Assembly: GCA_013286045.1 (NCBI GenBank)
Contig: JABDGM010000001.1
Location: 1-64,000 of the forward strand
Length of the DNA: 64,000 nucleotides
Direction of reading: 5' to 3'
DNA from: Planctomycetota bacterium
Lineage (GTDB): Bacteria > Planctomycetota > Planctomycetia > Pirellulales > Lacipirellulaceae
Made by a program: the position numbers and the translations under genes
Shown: one piece after another, positions 56,040 to 64,000 of the stretch
How the letters are laid out: every line of letters begins with the position of its first letter
How positions within the stretch are numbered: the first letter of the stretch is position 1
Notes under the pieces: generated by a model
The model's database searches: none
What the model saw: only the letters and a program-made list of their open reading frames with translations
What the model was told of the DNA's origin: nothing

Positions 56040-57330
56040 ATGCGTTCGCTCCTACGAACACGCTTCATCGCCGCTTGTCTTTGCGCGAGCGCATCCGCCT
56101 CCGTTGCTCAAACAAACACCGTGCCGACAAAGGTCGTCGTTACAAGTGACCATGTGCTTTCATCAATGGCAAGAAGTCTTCCCGATCGGTTTGACGTTGC
56201 CACCCGCACCGGATGCAAATACGCCTAGCGGACGGCTTGCCTTCGAAGAACTTCGCGACTCCGGCGTGCTGCTGATACGCACGGGCCCGGTGGTCGACAA
56301 CGAGGAAGGCAAAAAATTCTCGGCTTGGGATGCCGAGTGGGCGGAACGCGAAAAACAGTTCATGAGCGCGGCCGCACATGCTGGGCTCTACTGCGCGCCG
56401 TGGTTGAAGGAGATGGCCGTAATCGACGCCAAGCACCCCGAACGCGAAGACCGACTACGGCGCGTCGTGCGATTCTTTAAAGACAATCCCGGCTTGGGCG
56501 TTTGGAAGGGAGTCGATGAACCCCAATGGGGCAAAATCCCCGTTTCAGAACTCGTTCGCGCGTACAAGATCATTCACGAAGAAGATCCGAATCATCGAAT
56601 CTGGATCGTGCACGCACCGCGCGGCACCGTCGAGGAATTGCGCGCTTATAACGCAACGTTCGACATTGGCGGCGTGGATATTTATCCGGTAAAAGACCCG
56701 CCCGGCGTGCATCTAGCCGCCACAGACAAGAATCGCGAAATCTCTGCCGTGGGAGATTTCACGCAGAAGATGATGCGTGTCACCCAAGGGCGAAAGACAG
56801 TCTGGCTCACGCTGCAAATCGCATTCAGCGGGACGGTGCCACCCAAACATGCATTGCGGTTTCCGACGCGGCAGCAGCAGCGGTTCATGACCTACGAGGC
56901 AATTATCAACGGTGCCAAGGGCCTGATTTATTACGGTGGCTCTCTGCAGCCCACACTTTCTGATCGCGACCGTGCACTGGGCTGGAATTGGACCTATTGG
57001 GACGGTGTACTGCGCTCCGTGATTCAGGAAATCGGCGACAAAAGCCCGCTGGCAGCGGCGCTGTGCGCCCCAATCTCGAAACTCGGGGTGAAAGCAAGCG
57101 AGAGCTCGATTGAACTATCCGTTCGCGAAGTAAATCGCAAAGTCTTTCTACTCGCCTGCAGTCGAGACCCTCAAAAAACTTTCGAAACGAAGTTTACGGG
57201 ATTGCCGCATGAACTTGGGTCCGGCGTAGTCCTCTACGAGTCGCCACGAACCGTCGAAGCGAAGGACGGCACGTTCAGCGACCGGTTCGCCCCGTTTGAC
57301 GTCCACGTCTACAAGTTCTCTCGGCCGTGA
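56040..57330 (+). CDS. Exported glycoside-hydrolase-like TIM-barrel protein, frameshifted near the 5' end
   Basis: The ATG at 56040 encodes a signal peptide (MRSLLRTRFIAACLCASASA, ending SVAQ) and VVVTSDHVL. Two frame changes follow: one base lost in CTTT(T)CATC near 56160 and one in AAGAA(A)GTC near 56175. Restoring both gives ...HVLFINGKKVFPIGLTLPPAP, joining the long frame that runs to the stop. The body (FEELRDSGVLLIRTGPVV, GVWKGVDEPQWGKI, IGGVDIYPVKDPPG, QQQRFMTYEAIINGAKGLIYY) looks like a glycoside-hydrolase-related TIM barrel with a short C-terminal beta domain. Planctomycetes have many such exported proteins. Both gaps lie in homopolymers, so sequencing error is likely. Confidence 0.75.
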
Positions 57331-57409
57331 TCGCTCAACTGTCGCCAGCGATACCGTGGCATCAGGAACGCGCCGTAAGCTCCCACAACCAGCGCGCCCT
57401 ACGATCGAC

Positions 57410-57550
57410 TCATTTTCCCGATTCGAGGATCAAAAGCGCAAACACGAGCGCCCCAAGCGCCACATGGGGATGCGTCCCGACGAAGGCGAGGACCACTGCC
57501 AAGACGGTTAGGGCAATGAACAGCGTACTAAGCGAAACTCGCGGCTTCAC
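57410..57550 (-). CDS. Short membrane protein (46 aa)
   Basis: GTG start at 57550 with GGTGAG just upstream; the gene begins 15 bases after the BshB1-like stop. The product MKPRVSLSTLFIALTVLAVV continues with VLAFVGTHPHVALGALVFAL and ends LLILESGK: two membrane segments. It resembles the 85-residue protein at 55225-55482 (RFSLLSL..., THP at the first loop), which supports it being real. Confidence 0.5.
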   Translation of the reverse strand: MKPRVSLSTLFIALTVLAVVLAFVGTHPHVALGALVFALLILESGK

Positions 57551-57565
57551 GTCTCACCACGCTTT

Positions 57566-58255
57566 CTAAATCAGTCCGCCCATCGTGTTCAGCCCAATCG
57601 GCTCTCGGCAATGGAATGGCTCGCCGTATCGCGTGCCAATCGACTTGCCCCAGTACGCTGCCTCATCGCGCAGCGAATCGATGAACACCGGCGGCGTGGT
57701 CGGCCGACCGGTGATGAACTGGCTCTCATAACACTTGATTGCAGCCAGCTTCTGATCCCACTCTTCGCTGATATCAAGCACAAACGCCGGTTGCGGCGCC
57801 ATCTTCAAATGCACGCAGTAGTAATTGTAAATCCGCTGCGGATGGTGCGGCTCGCCAGGCATATCCGTCTTCGTGAGCTTCGACCAGAACCGGGCCGCAT
57901 CCACCAGCGTCGTCGCCGCAATATGGTCAGGATGCGCGTCTTCCCAATACGGAGCGAACAGCCACAGTGGCTTCTGCTGCCGAATCACACCCGCGAGCTT
58001 GGCCCGATTTTCAATCGTTGCTTCGAGTGATCGATTGGGCAGCCCAAGATTTTCCCGCCAATCGATTCCAAGAATCGCCGTAGCCGCCGCCGTCTCGCGC
58101 TTGCGAATCTCCGGAGTTCCATGCGGCGTCGGCTCTCCGCTCGTAAGGTCAAGAATACCGACCCGGCGACCCTCTTTTTTGAACTTGAGAATCGCCCCAG
58201 CCATGCCCAATTCGGCATCATCCGGGTGCGGTGCAATCACGAGAATATCAAGCAT
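57566..58255 (-). CDS. bshB1: PIG-L family deacetylase, bacillithiol BshB1-like
   Basis: 229 residues. Zinc-binding motif APHPDDAELG (His10, Asp12/Asp13) and the second ligand AHPDHIAA (His108, His111) define the PIG-L/LmbE deacetylases. The full pattern, including LDLTSGEPTPHGTPEIRKRE, LGLPNRS and the C-terminal GEPFHCREPIGL, fits BshB1, which removes acetate from N-acetylglucosaminyl-malate in bacillithiol synthesis. No bshA or bshC is present here, so the pathway is not confirmed; another sugar deacetylase is possible. Confidence 0.88.
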   Translation of the reverse strand: MLDILVIAPHPDDAELGMAGAILKFKKEGRRVGILDLTSGEPTPHGTPEIRKRETAAATAILGIDWRENLGLPNRSLEATIENRAKLAGVIRQQKPLWLFAPYWEDAHPDHIAATTLVDAARFWSKLTKTDMPGEPHHPQRIYNYYCVHLKMAPQPAFVLDISEEWDQKLAAIKCYESQFITGRPTTPPVFIDSLRDEAAYWGKSIGTRYGEPFHCREPIGLNTMGGLI

Positions 58256-58413
58256 GACGCGTCGAAGGTCGAGGTTTTAAAGTTAGATGAAGAATGCTAT
58301 CGCAATCACATGCTTGCAGCCAAAACATCGCTTGCCCGTTCCGCGGCAATTCGTCAAACTCTGCCGCCTCTTCTGCAACGTTGGCACTTCTTCTCTCTTC
58401 GCCGAGTTTGGCC

Positions 58414-58605
58414 GTGATCTTGCGACGTCTACATTTTACTCGCCCGTTATCTGTGGCGGCAGTCTTGCTCCTGCCGCTGTTTTCCAGCGGCTGCAAACTG
58501 ATGAACAGCGATTGGTGGAACCCCGACCACTACCGCGACGAGCGCGCCGTCGACATCGACCACCGCCTCGACAAGGCGGAGCCGATCGTAAAAAACCCGT
58601 TCTAA
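58414..58605 (+). CDS. Small lipoprotein
   Basis: 63 residues from a GTG. Basic N-terminus, hydrophobic stretch and a lipobox (LSVAAVLLLPLFSSGC) followed by KLMNSDWWNPDHYRDERAVD and IDHRLDKAEPIVKNPF. The start is chosen because it gives an ideal lipoprotein signal; the frame is open further upstream. No known domain. Confidence 0.6.
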   Translation: MILRRLHFTRPLSVAAVLLLPLFSSGCKLMNSDWWNPDHYRDERAVDIDHRLDKAEPIVKNPF

Positions 58606-58684
58606 ACCAGCCCAACTTGCGTTCTAATGGCGGCGCTTGCGATCACGCAGATCGCACGGCAAATCCATCCGCAGGATAGGCGCC

Positions 58685-60208
58685 ATGGCGAACCACACGG
58701 CTCATTCCACGTACGAAAAACTTTGCACCCACGCGCGCGAAGTCGCGATTCTCAATTCGACTCAATCGCTTCTCGGTTGGGACGAACGCACCAAGCTCCC
58801 TCCCGCCGGCGGCGAATATCGCGCCGAGCAAATGAGCTACCTTGCGGGCTTCACGCACAAAAAGCTCACCGCTCCCGAGGTAGGTGATTGGCTTGCCGAA
58901 CTCGCAGACAGCAATCTCGCCGCCGATCCTCACAGCGACGCCGGCGCCGACATCCTCAACATGCGCCGCGACTACGATCGCAAAACTAAACTCCCGCAAG
59001 CGCTCGTAGAAGAACTCGCCAAGCTCTCAGTCCTCGGCCAACAACTTTGGGTCGAAGCGCGTAAAGCCAACGACTTTGCACGCTTTCGCCCTCTGCTGGA
59101 ACGCACGATCGAACTTAAACGCCAGGAAGCCGCTGCGATCGGTTACGACAAAGAACCTTATGACGCCCTACTCGATGAATTCGAACCCGGCGCCAAGACG
59201 TCTGAAGTAGCGCACGCGCTCAATGGCCTCCGCGAGCAACTCGTCCCGCTCGTGGCCGCCATCGCCGCAAGTCCTCACAAGCCAAACCTCGCCGCCCTTC
59301 ACGGCAACTATCCAGTCGACTTGCAAGAACAGTTCGGCCGTCGTTGCTCCACCGCCATCGGTTTCGATTTCAACCAGGGCCGCCTCGACACTACCAACCA
59401 CCCGTTCTGCGCCGGAATGGGTCCGTACGACGTGCGCCTCACCACGCGCTACGACGCGCAAAACCTCTCCGGCTCACTCTTCAGCACGCTGCACGAAGCC
59501 GGCCACGGCATCTACGACCAAGGCCTCCGCAAAGAACACTACGGTCTGCCCACCGGCGAGGCTGTCTCGCTCGGCATCCATGAATCGCAGTCGCGCATGT
59601 GGGAAAACCTCGTCGGCCGCAGCCACGCATTCTGGGAATTCTTTTTCCCCATCGCGCAGGAAACTTTCCGCGAATCACTCGGCCACGTTTCACTCGACGA
59701 CTTCTACTTCGCAATCAACGACGTGCGGCCATCGCTCATTCGCACCGAATCGGACGAAGTCACTTACAACCTCCACATTCTTATCCGCTTCGAATTGGAA
59801 CTCGCACTCATCAACGATCAACTAAAAGTTGTCGATCTTCCCGAAGCCTGGCACGCCAAATACCGCGAATATCTCGGCATTCAATCGCCCACCGATGCCG
59901 ACGGCGTGCTGCAAGACGTCCACTGGAGCTCCGGCGCGTTCGGCTACTTCCCCACCTATTCGCTCGGCAATCTTTACGCGGCCCAATTCTTCGAACAAGC
60001 AATCGCCGACCTTGGCGATTTGCACGGAATGTTCGCTCGCGGCGAGTTTATGCCTCTGCGCGAATGGTTGCGCAACAAGATCCACGCCGAGGGTCGCCGT
60101 TATCCCGCCGCCGAGCTCGGCCGCCGCGTCACCGGCAAAGCCCTCTCTCACGACGCCCTAATGCGCCATCTTCGAGCCAAATTCTCCCCGCTCTATGACC
60201 TCCGCTAA
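58685..60208 (+). CDS. M32-family metallocarboxypeptidase
   Basis: 507 residues from the ATG at 58685 (MANHTAHSTYEKL). The zinc site HEAGH (SSLFSTLHEAGHGIYDQGL, in part, ~residue 270) with the downstream Glu in GIHESQSRMWENLVGRS, plus NRPF-like NHPFCAGMGPYDVRLTTRY and LLGWDERTKLPPAG near the N-terminus, identify thermostable carboxypeptidase 1-type enzymes. They remove C-terminal amino acids from peptides in the cytoplasm. Complete, with no oddities. Confidence 0.95.
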   Translation: MANHTAHSTYEKLCTHAREVAILNSTQSLLGWDERTKLPPAGGEYRAEQMSYLAGFTHKKLTAPEVGDWLAELADSNLAADPHSDAGADILNMRRDYDRKTKLPQALVEELAKLSVLGQQLWVEARKANDFARFRPLLERTIELKRQEAAAIGYDKEPYDALLDEFEPGAKTSEVAHALNGLREQLVPLVAAIAASPHKPNLAALHGNYPVDLQEQFGRRCSTAIGFDFNQGRLDTTNHPFCAGMGPYDVRLTTRYDAQNLSGSLFSTLHEAGHGIYDQGLRKEHYGLPTGEAVSLGIHESQSRMWENLVGRSHAFWEFFFPIAQETFRESLGHVSLDDFYFAINDVRPSLIRTESDEVTYNLHILIRFELELALINDQLKVVDLPEAWHAKYREYLGIQSPTDADGVLQDVHWSSGAFGYFPTYSLGNLYAAQFFEQAIADLGDLHGMFARGEFMPLREWLRNKIHAEGRRYPAAELGRRVTGKALSHDALMRHLRAKFSPLYDLR

Positions 60209-60458
60209 CGCGACTTTCTTAGTCGTACGTGGCGACGTTGCAGGCGCAACCCCCCGACGAGGCAACCCAGACTTTACCGGTTATATCGATTGCCCGACCT
60301 TCCGTGCGAATTGACGTGGCTCGAAGAGTCATTGGCTCGTCGCCGCAGATGTTGCGTACAACTAGGCAATGGTAGACTGTCGTAACGCTTGTATTGACGC
60401 CGATTTTCCGGCCTGCCGCGCCATGTTCGCGCCGGCCGCTTGAGGGAGCTCGTCACCA

Positions 60459-62471
60459 ATGCCACAACTGGCAAAATGTCCGCAGTGCCAAAACGATCTC
60501 TTGGCCCCAGAGGACGTCGTCGACGGCGCCTGGGTCCGCTGCCCGAGTTGCTGGTCCTTCTTTCAAATGAAGGATGCGGTGACACGCGCGCTACCCGCGC
60601 TAGAAGTGATCGAAGCTTCCGCCCCGGCATCCGACGCAAAAAAAAATCACGCTGCCCAAACCGTCGAAGACATAACATCGAAGGCGACGTCGGACGATGA
60701 CGCAGCCGACGATGCCGTTCTTCACGAGACGCACCAGGTGGACGAAATCCACGCCGCAGCATCAGAGGCCGCCCAAGAGTTGCATTTCGCCGATCCGGAA
60801 ATCGACGAAGCGCCCGACATGCTCGAGCGCCACTTGATGCTCGCCCAAGACACTCAACCGATCGAAGCAGCCGAGCTCGATGAACCGACGACAATTCCGC
60901 TGACCTCAGTTCGTCAGGAATTGTCAGACACACGCACAGACCCGCTCGACTTGGCAGGAATCGAAAAGCAATCAGTCCAACCGCACGAAGCACTGTTGGA
61001 AACGCCCGAGGAAGCCGCGCAAAGGATCGATGCCTGGTTCCGGTCTGCAAAAACGCTGGAAGAGGTACCTCCAGTTTCGGAAATGCATTCGATTGATAAA
61101 ACGGCTATTGGGGGAAACGAAATCAATGCCACGATCGACCTGGGCAGCGCTGGCATTGATGAACTTGCGCTGAGCGATGATTTCGAACTCGAGCACGCAG
61201 CCGAGTCGCCTTCTGAGCCAGTCGCCCCGTGGGACGATTCGCACCATATGGATCAGCTCCTGGCAGATATCCAAGATCAGCCGGAGCACAATGAGTTCCA
61301 CGAAGAAATCGCAGAAACCGCTGACGATATTCAGCATCACGTCGCGGTTGAATCCGCAGAGCATGCGTCCGAGTGGATGCCCGAGGAATCGCTCGCGATC
61401 AATCCCGCCGCCAGCTCACCGCAGCGCTCCAAATCAGCGATCCGCACGCTGGTTCTGCCTGCTGTCTGCGGCGTGATGGGTCTGGCGCTCGGCTATTACG
61501 TTTTGCTGTGGCTCAAAGGCCCGCAAATCGACGTCCTCGACGCAGCCAAGTACTTGCCGAAAGCGATGCTGCCGGCATCCTTCGCGTCCGCGCCGCGCCA
61601 GACGGCCGCCGCTCCATCGCTGCCGCCAGTTGCCGACACTGCGGCCGACTCGCCGGCGAACGAGCCAAATGCGACGCCGACGGACACCGCGAATACTGCC
61701 GACGCCGCGAAACCAAACGAAGCCCCGGCCGAAAAGCAAGCCAGCTTCACCGAGCCGGCCGGTGCCAATAAAGCTCCGACTGCGGATGACAATCGATACG
61801 CGACAACTTCGCCTCCTGCCGATAAGTCGACCGAGCCCGCGGCATTTAACCCTCCGCCCGCCGCGCCGGTGACTGACGCTCCGCCAACTCCACCAATTGA
61901 AGTTGTTCGCATCGTCGGTGCTCCGTCGTTTTCCGCGTCAGACCTCGCCGCCGCGCTAGTCGCCGCAAAGGATGCCGAAGCTGGCCTGGTAAACGGCAAT
62001 CTGGCCGATGGGCGCGAAGTCGCTCGCACCAAGGGCTTCAGCTACTCGATTCTCGCCGATTTGGCCCAGAAGGCCACGTTCACCGATCCTTCGGCCGCGG
62101 ACGCCGAAAATCTGCAGCAAGAAACCGACAACATTTTCCGCGCAACCCTCGCCACACCTCACGCGCGAGATGAAGTGGCTCAAATCGTTCCCAAGTGGAT
62201 CGCGTCCCCCAACCGCAAACAAGGCGGCGTCTTCTTTACTGGCGCTGTCGCCATTCACGACAAGCAGGGCAGCGTCGTCGAGGGCAGTGTCGATATGGGT
62301 TCGGGTCAACCACTTCCGGTCCTACTCCCACCCGCATTGGCGGACAAGCCACCTACCGGTCCTGTCGCCGTCGTCGGCTACGTCGTCGACAAACCCAGCG
62401 AGCGCATCCCCGGCTACACCGGCACCGCTCCGCAGGCCGTCTTCGTCACAAAGCTAATCCCGCTCCAATAG
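60459..62471 (+). CDS. Zinc-ribbon, single-pass membrane protein, planctomycete type
   Basis: 670 residues. N-terminal zinc ribbon (MPQLAKCPQCQNDLLAPEDV, WVRCPSCWSFFQ) with two CxxC pairs, a long acidic disordered region (~50-325), one membrane segment (AVCGVMGLALGYYVLLW), an Ala/Pro-rich linker, and a C-terminal globular domain (~505-670: DLAAALVAAKDAEAGLVNG, RDEVAQIVPKWIAS, GVFFTGAVAIHDKQGSVV). Proteins with this layout are common in planctomycetes and have no assigned role. The zinc ribbon faces the cytoplasm, the C-terminal domain the periplasm. Gene stands alone. Confidence 0.75.
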   Translation: MPQLAKCPQCQNDLLAPEDVVDGAWVRCPSCWSFFQMKDAVTRALPALEVIEASAPASDAKKNHAAQTVEDITSKATSDDDAADDAVLHETHQVDEIHAAASEAAQELHFADPEIDEAPDMLERHLMLAQDTQPIEAAELDEPTTIPLTSVRQELSDTRTDPLDLAGIEKQSVQPHEALLETPEEAAQRIDAWFRSAKTLEEVPPVSEMHSIDKTAIGGNEINATIDLGSAGIDELALSDDFELEHAAESPSEPVAPWDDSHHMDQLLADIQDQPEHNEFHEEIAETADDIQHHVAVESAEHASEWMPEESLAINPAASSPQRSKSAIRTLVLPAVCGVMGLALGYYVLLWLKGPQIDVLDAAKYLPKAMLPASFASAPRQTAAAPSLPPVADTAADSPANEPNATPTDTANTADAAKPNEAPAEKQASFTEPAGANKAPTADDNRYATTSPPADKSTEPAAFNPPPAAPVTDAPPTPPIEVVRIVGAPSFSASDLAAALVAAKDAEAGLVNGNLADGREVARTKGFSYSILADLAQKATFTDPSAADAENLQQETDNIFRATLATPHARDEVAQIVPKWIASPNRKQGGVFFTGAVAIHDKQGSVVEGSVDMGSGQPLPVLLPPALADKPPTGPVAVVGYVVDKPSERIPGYTGTAPQAVFVTKLIPLQ

Positions 62472-62542
62472 CTACGCGTACTGCGTATTGCCGCAGCCTC
62501 ATCGCACGATTCTGCGCTAATTCCGCGTCGTTCCCGCGACGG

Positions 62543-62564
62543 ACTGGTCGCTTCAGCGACCAGT
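62543..62564. repeat. Perfect 10-bp palindrome ACTGGTCGCT
   Basis: ACTGGTCGCT (62543-62552) and AGCGACCAGT (62555-62564) separated by TC. No T-run follows. It has the look of a dispersed extragenic palindrome; it may fold between the zinc-ribbon gene and pntA. Confidence 0.7.
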
Positions 62565-62619
62565 TCCTACGATAGACGCACATCTACTTCGCTCTAATCC
62601 TGCGCCTTGCGTGACCTCA

Positions 62620-63828
62620 ATGATTATTTCCGTTCCCAAAGAAACCTATCCGGGCGAACGCCGAGTCGCCCTCGTCCCCGCCAGCGTCCCACCCCTAATT
62701 AAAGCCGGCTCTCGCGTGCAAGTTGAAACCGGTGCTGGTCTTCCAGCAGGATTTACGGATAACGCTTACCGCGAAGCCAGTGCTGAAATCGTCTCCGACC
62801 GCCACCAACTTTTCCAATCCGCCGACATCGTCTTCCAAGTCCGCGCCCTCGGCTCCAACCCTCACGCCGGCGCCGCCGATCTCGACTCCATGCGCGAAGG
62901 CTTGGTCATCATCGCGCCCTGCGATCCGCTGGGAAATCCAGCCGCTGTGAAACAACTTGCCGAGCGCGGCGTCACGCTCTTCGCTATGGAGCTCATCCCG
63001 CGCATCACCCGCGCTCAAAGCATGGATGTGCTTTCCTCGATGGCCACCATCGCCGGCTACAAAGCAGTTCTCCTCGCCGCCGACCGCCTGCCGAAAATGT
63101 TCCCGCTCATGATGACCGCCGCCGGCACACTCACGCCGGCCAAAGTCTTCGTCGTCGGGGCAGGGGTCGCCGGCCTGCAAGCAATCGCTTCGTCACGCCG
63201 CCTCGGCGCAGTGGTCCACGCGTACGACGTACGACCCGCCGTCAAAGAACAAGTCGAGAGCCTCGGTGCGAAGTTCGTCGAAGTGCCGCTCGAAACAACG
63301 GGCGCAGAAACCGCCGGCGGTTACGCCAAACAGCTCGGCGAAGAGTTCTACCAAAAGCAGCGCGAGCTCATGGCGCGCACGGTCGCCGCCAGCGACGTCT
63401 GCATCACCACCGCCGCCGTGCCTGGCAAACCCTCCCCAAGAATCATCACCGCCGAGGCCGTCCACGGCATGGCCCCTGGCTCGGTGATCGTCGACCTGGC
63501 GGCAGAGCGGGGCGGCAATTGCGAGCTCACCAAACCCGATCAGATTGTCGTCGAAAACGGCGTCACCATCCTCGGTCCGACTAACTTGCCAAGCGAAGTC
63601 CCCACCCACGCTAGCCAAATGCTGGCGAAAAATCTCACGAATTTCGCCAAGCTCATCACCCGCGGCAGCGAATTCCATTTGAACCTCGACGACGAGATCG
63701 TGCGCACAACGCTAGCCGCGACGCGCGGCGAAGTTGTCTCCCCGCAAGTTCGCGACCTGCTAGGACTGCCACCACTAAAAACCCCCACCGACGGCGCACC
63801 CCCCGTCACTCATCTCGTCGCCAAGTAA
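62620..63828 (+). CDS. pntAA: NAD(P) transhydrogenase subunit alpha part 1
   Basis: 402 residues from the ATG at 62620 (MIISVPKETYPGERRVALVP); a GTG at 62611 would add three residues. It is domain I of proton-translocating transhydrogenase (alanine dehydrogenase/PntAA family): VFVVGAGVAGLQAIASSRRLG binds NAD, RPAVKEQVESLGAKFVEV and GGYAKQLGEEFYQ form the mobile-loop region, SVIVDLAAERGGNCELT follows. The usual membrane extension is absent, as in split PntAA. The remaining subunits probably start just beyond the window. Confidence 0.93.
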   Translation: MIISVPKETYPGERRVALVPASVPPLIKAGSRVQVETGAGLPAGFTDNAYREASAEIVSDRHQLFQSADIVFQVRALGSNPHAGAADLDSMREGLVIIAPCDPLGNPAAVKQLAERGVTLFAMELIPRITRAQSMDVLSSMATIAGYKAVLLAADRLPKMFPLMMTAAGTLTPAKVFVVGAGVAGLQAIASSRRLGAVVHAYDVRPAVKEQVESLGAKFVEVPLETTGAETAGGYAKQLGEEFYQKQRELMARTVAASDVCITTAAVPGKPSPRIITAEAVHGMAPGSVIVDLAAERGGNCELTKPDQIVVENGVTILGPTNLPSEVPTHASQMLAKNLTNFAKLITRGSEFHLNLDDEIVRTTLAATRGEVVSPQVRDLLGLPPLKTPTDGAPPVTHLVAK

Positions 63829-63851
63829 TCCCGCGTCTCCGCTCTCATACA

Positions 63852-63873
63852 GCCGGGGGTCCAAGACCCCGGC
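63852..63873. repeat. GC-rich hairpin after pntAA
   Basis: GCCGGGGGTC (63852-63861), loop CAA, GACCCCGGC (63865-63873), with one bulged G. No T-run, so it is a dispersed palindrome or RNA-stabilising hairpin rather than a clear terminator. No gene was found in the final 170 bases. Confidence 0.5.
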
Positions 63874-64000
63874 CGCGTTCCGCCAGATAGTCGCTGCGCC
63901 AGCTTTTCGCAGCGCGTCGGGGCCGCTCAGCCCGCGCCATTCGAATCTCTAACTAAACTTTTGCCTCCGCGCGAACCGACTGCATACAATTCACGTAACG

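Overview
The window looks like a planctomycete chromosome (Pirellulales-like), moderately GC-rich. Pointers are: a giant exported protein with PKD-like and RTX repeats; an export signature of the 'LERRxMMSA' type ahead of a calpain protease; an ECF sigma factor paired with a membrane-anchored Ser/Thr kinase; small membrane proteins opening with an 'FSL/FSI' motif; an exosortase locus; and many short palindromes and heptamer repeats between genes. No rRNA, tRNA, CRISPR array or clear prophage was seen. Taxonomy is inferred from gene content only.

Layout. 1-9.4 kb: the 3' part of a giant repeat protein, then two paralogous exported LysM proteins on the minus strand. 9.7-12.8 kb: sigma factor and Ser/Thr kinase. 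12.8-26.5 kb (minus strand): a probable biosynthetic cluster of a glycosyltransferase/FkbM methyltransferase fusion, a 2546-residue fully reducing type I PKS (KS-AT-DH-ER-KR-ACP-TE), a GH3-family acyl-adenylating enzyme, an enolase-superfamily enzyme and an alpha/beta hydrolase. This is the best candidate for an undescribed system: a PKS-made acyl chain possibly conjugated to an amino acid or other amine. 26.7-29.7 kb: two Gfo/Idh/MocA oxidoreductases around a flavin-reductase-like protein. 29.8-37.4 kb: an HGSNAT-like membrane acyltransferase, a methyltransferase, a UbiD-family decarboxylase, a stand-alone prepilin-peptidase N-domain, a LOG-family protein, a pteridine-reductase-like SDR and glutamine synthetase. 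37.8-40.8 kb: a small exported protein, then a calpain gene and an ECF sigma gene that are both interrupted. 41-50.1 kb: exopolysaccharide/exosortase locus (Wzc-like, exosortase, Wza-like, Pro-rich protein, EpsI-like, NtrC-type regulator). 50.4-55.9 kb: small conserved genes, a degraded HicA with HicB, a Xer recombinase, a lipoprotein and two membrane proteins. 56-64 kb: a frameshifted glycoside-hydrolase-like gene, a BshB1-like deacetylase, a small lipoprotein, an M32 carboxypeptidase, a zinc-ribbon membrane protein and PntA.

Gene integrity. Five genes or regions look damaged. The calpain and the glycoside-hydrolase-like gene each need two one-base insertions in homopolymer runs to restore one reading frame, which suggests sequence errors or fresh decay. 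The second sigma factor and hicA each carry one in-frame TAG. TAG is a normal stop elsewhere in the window.
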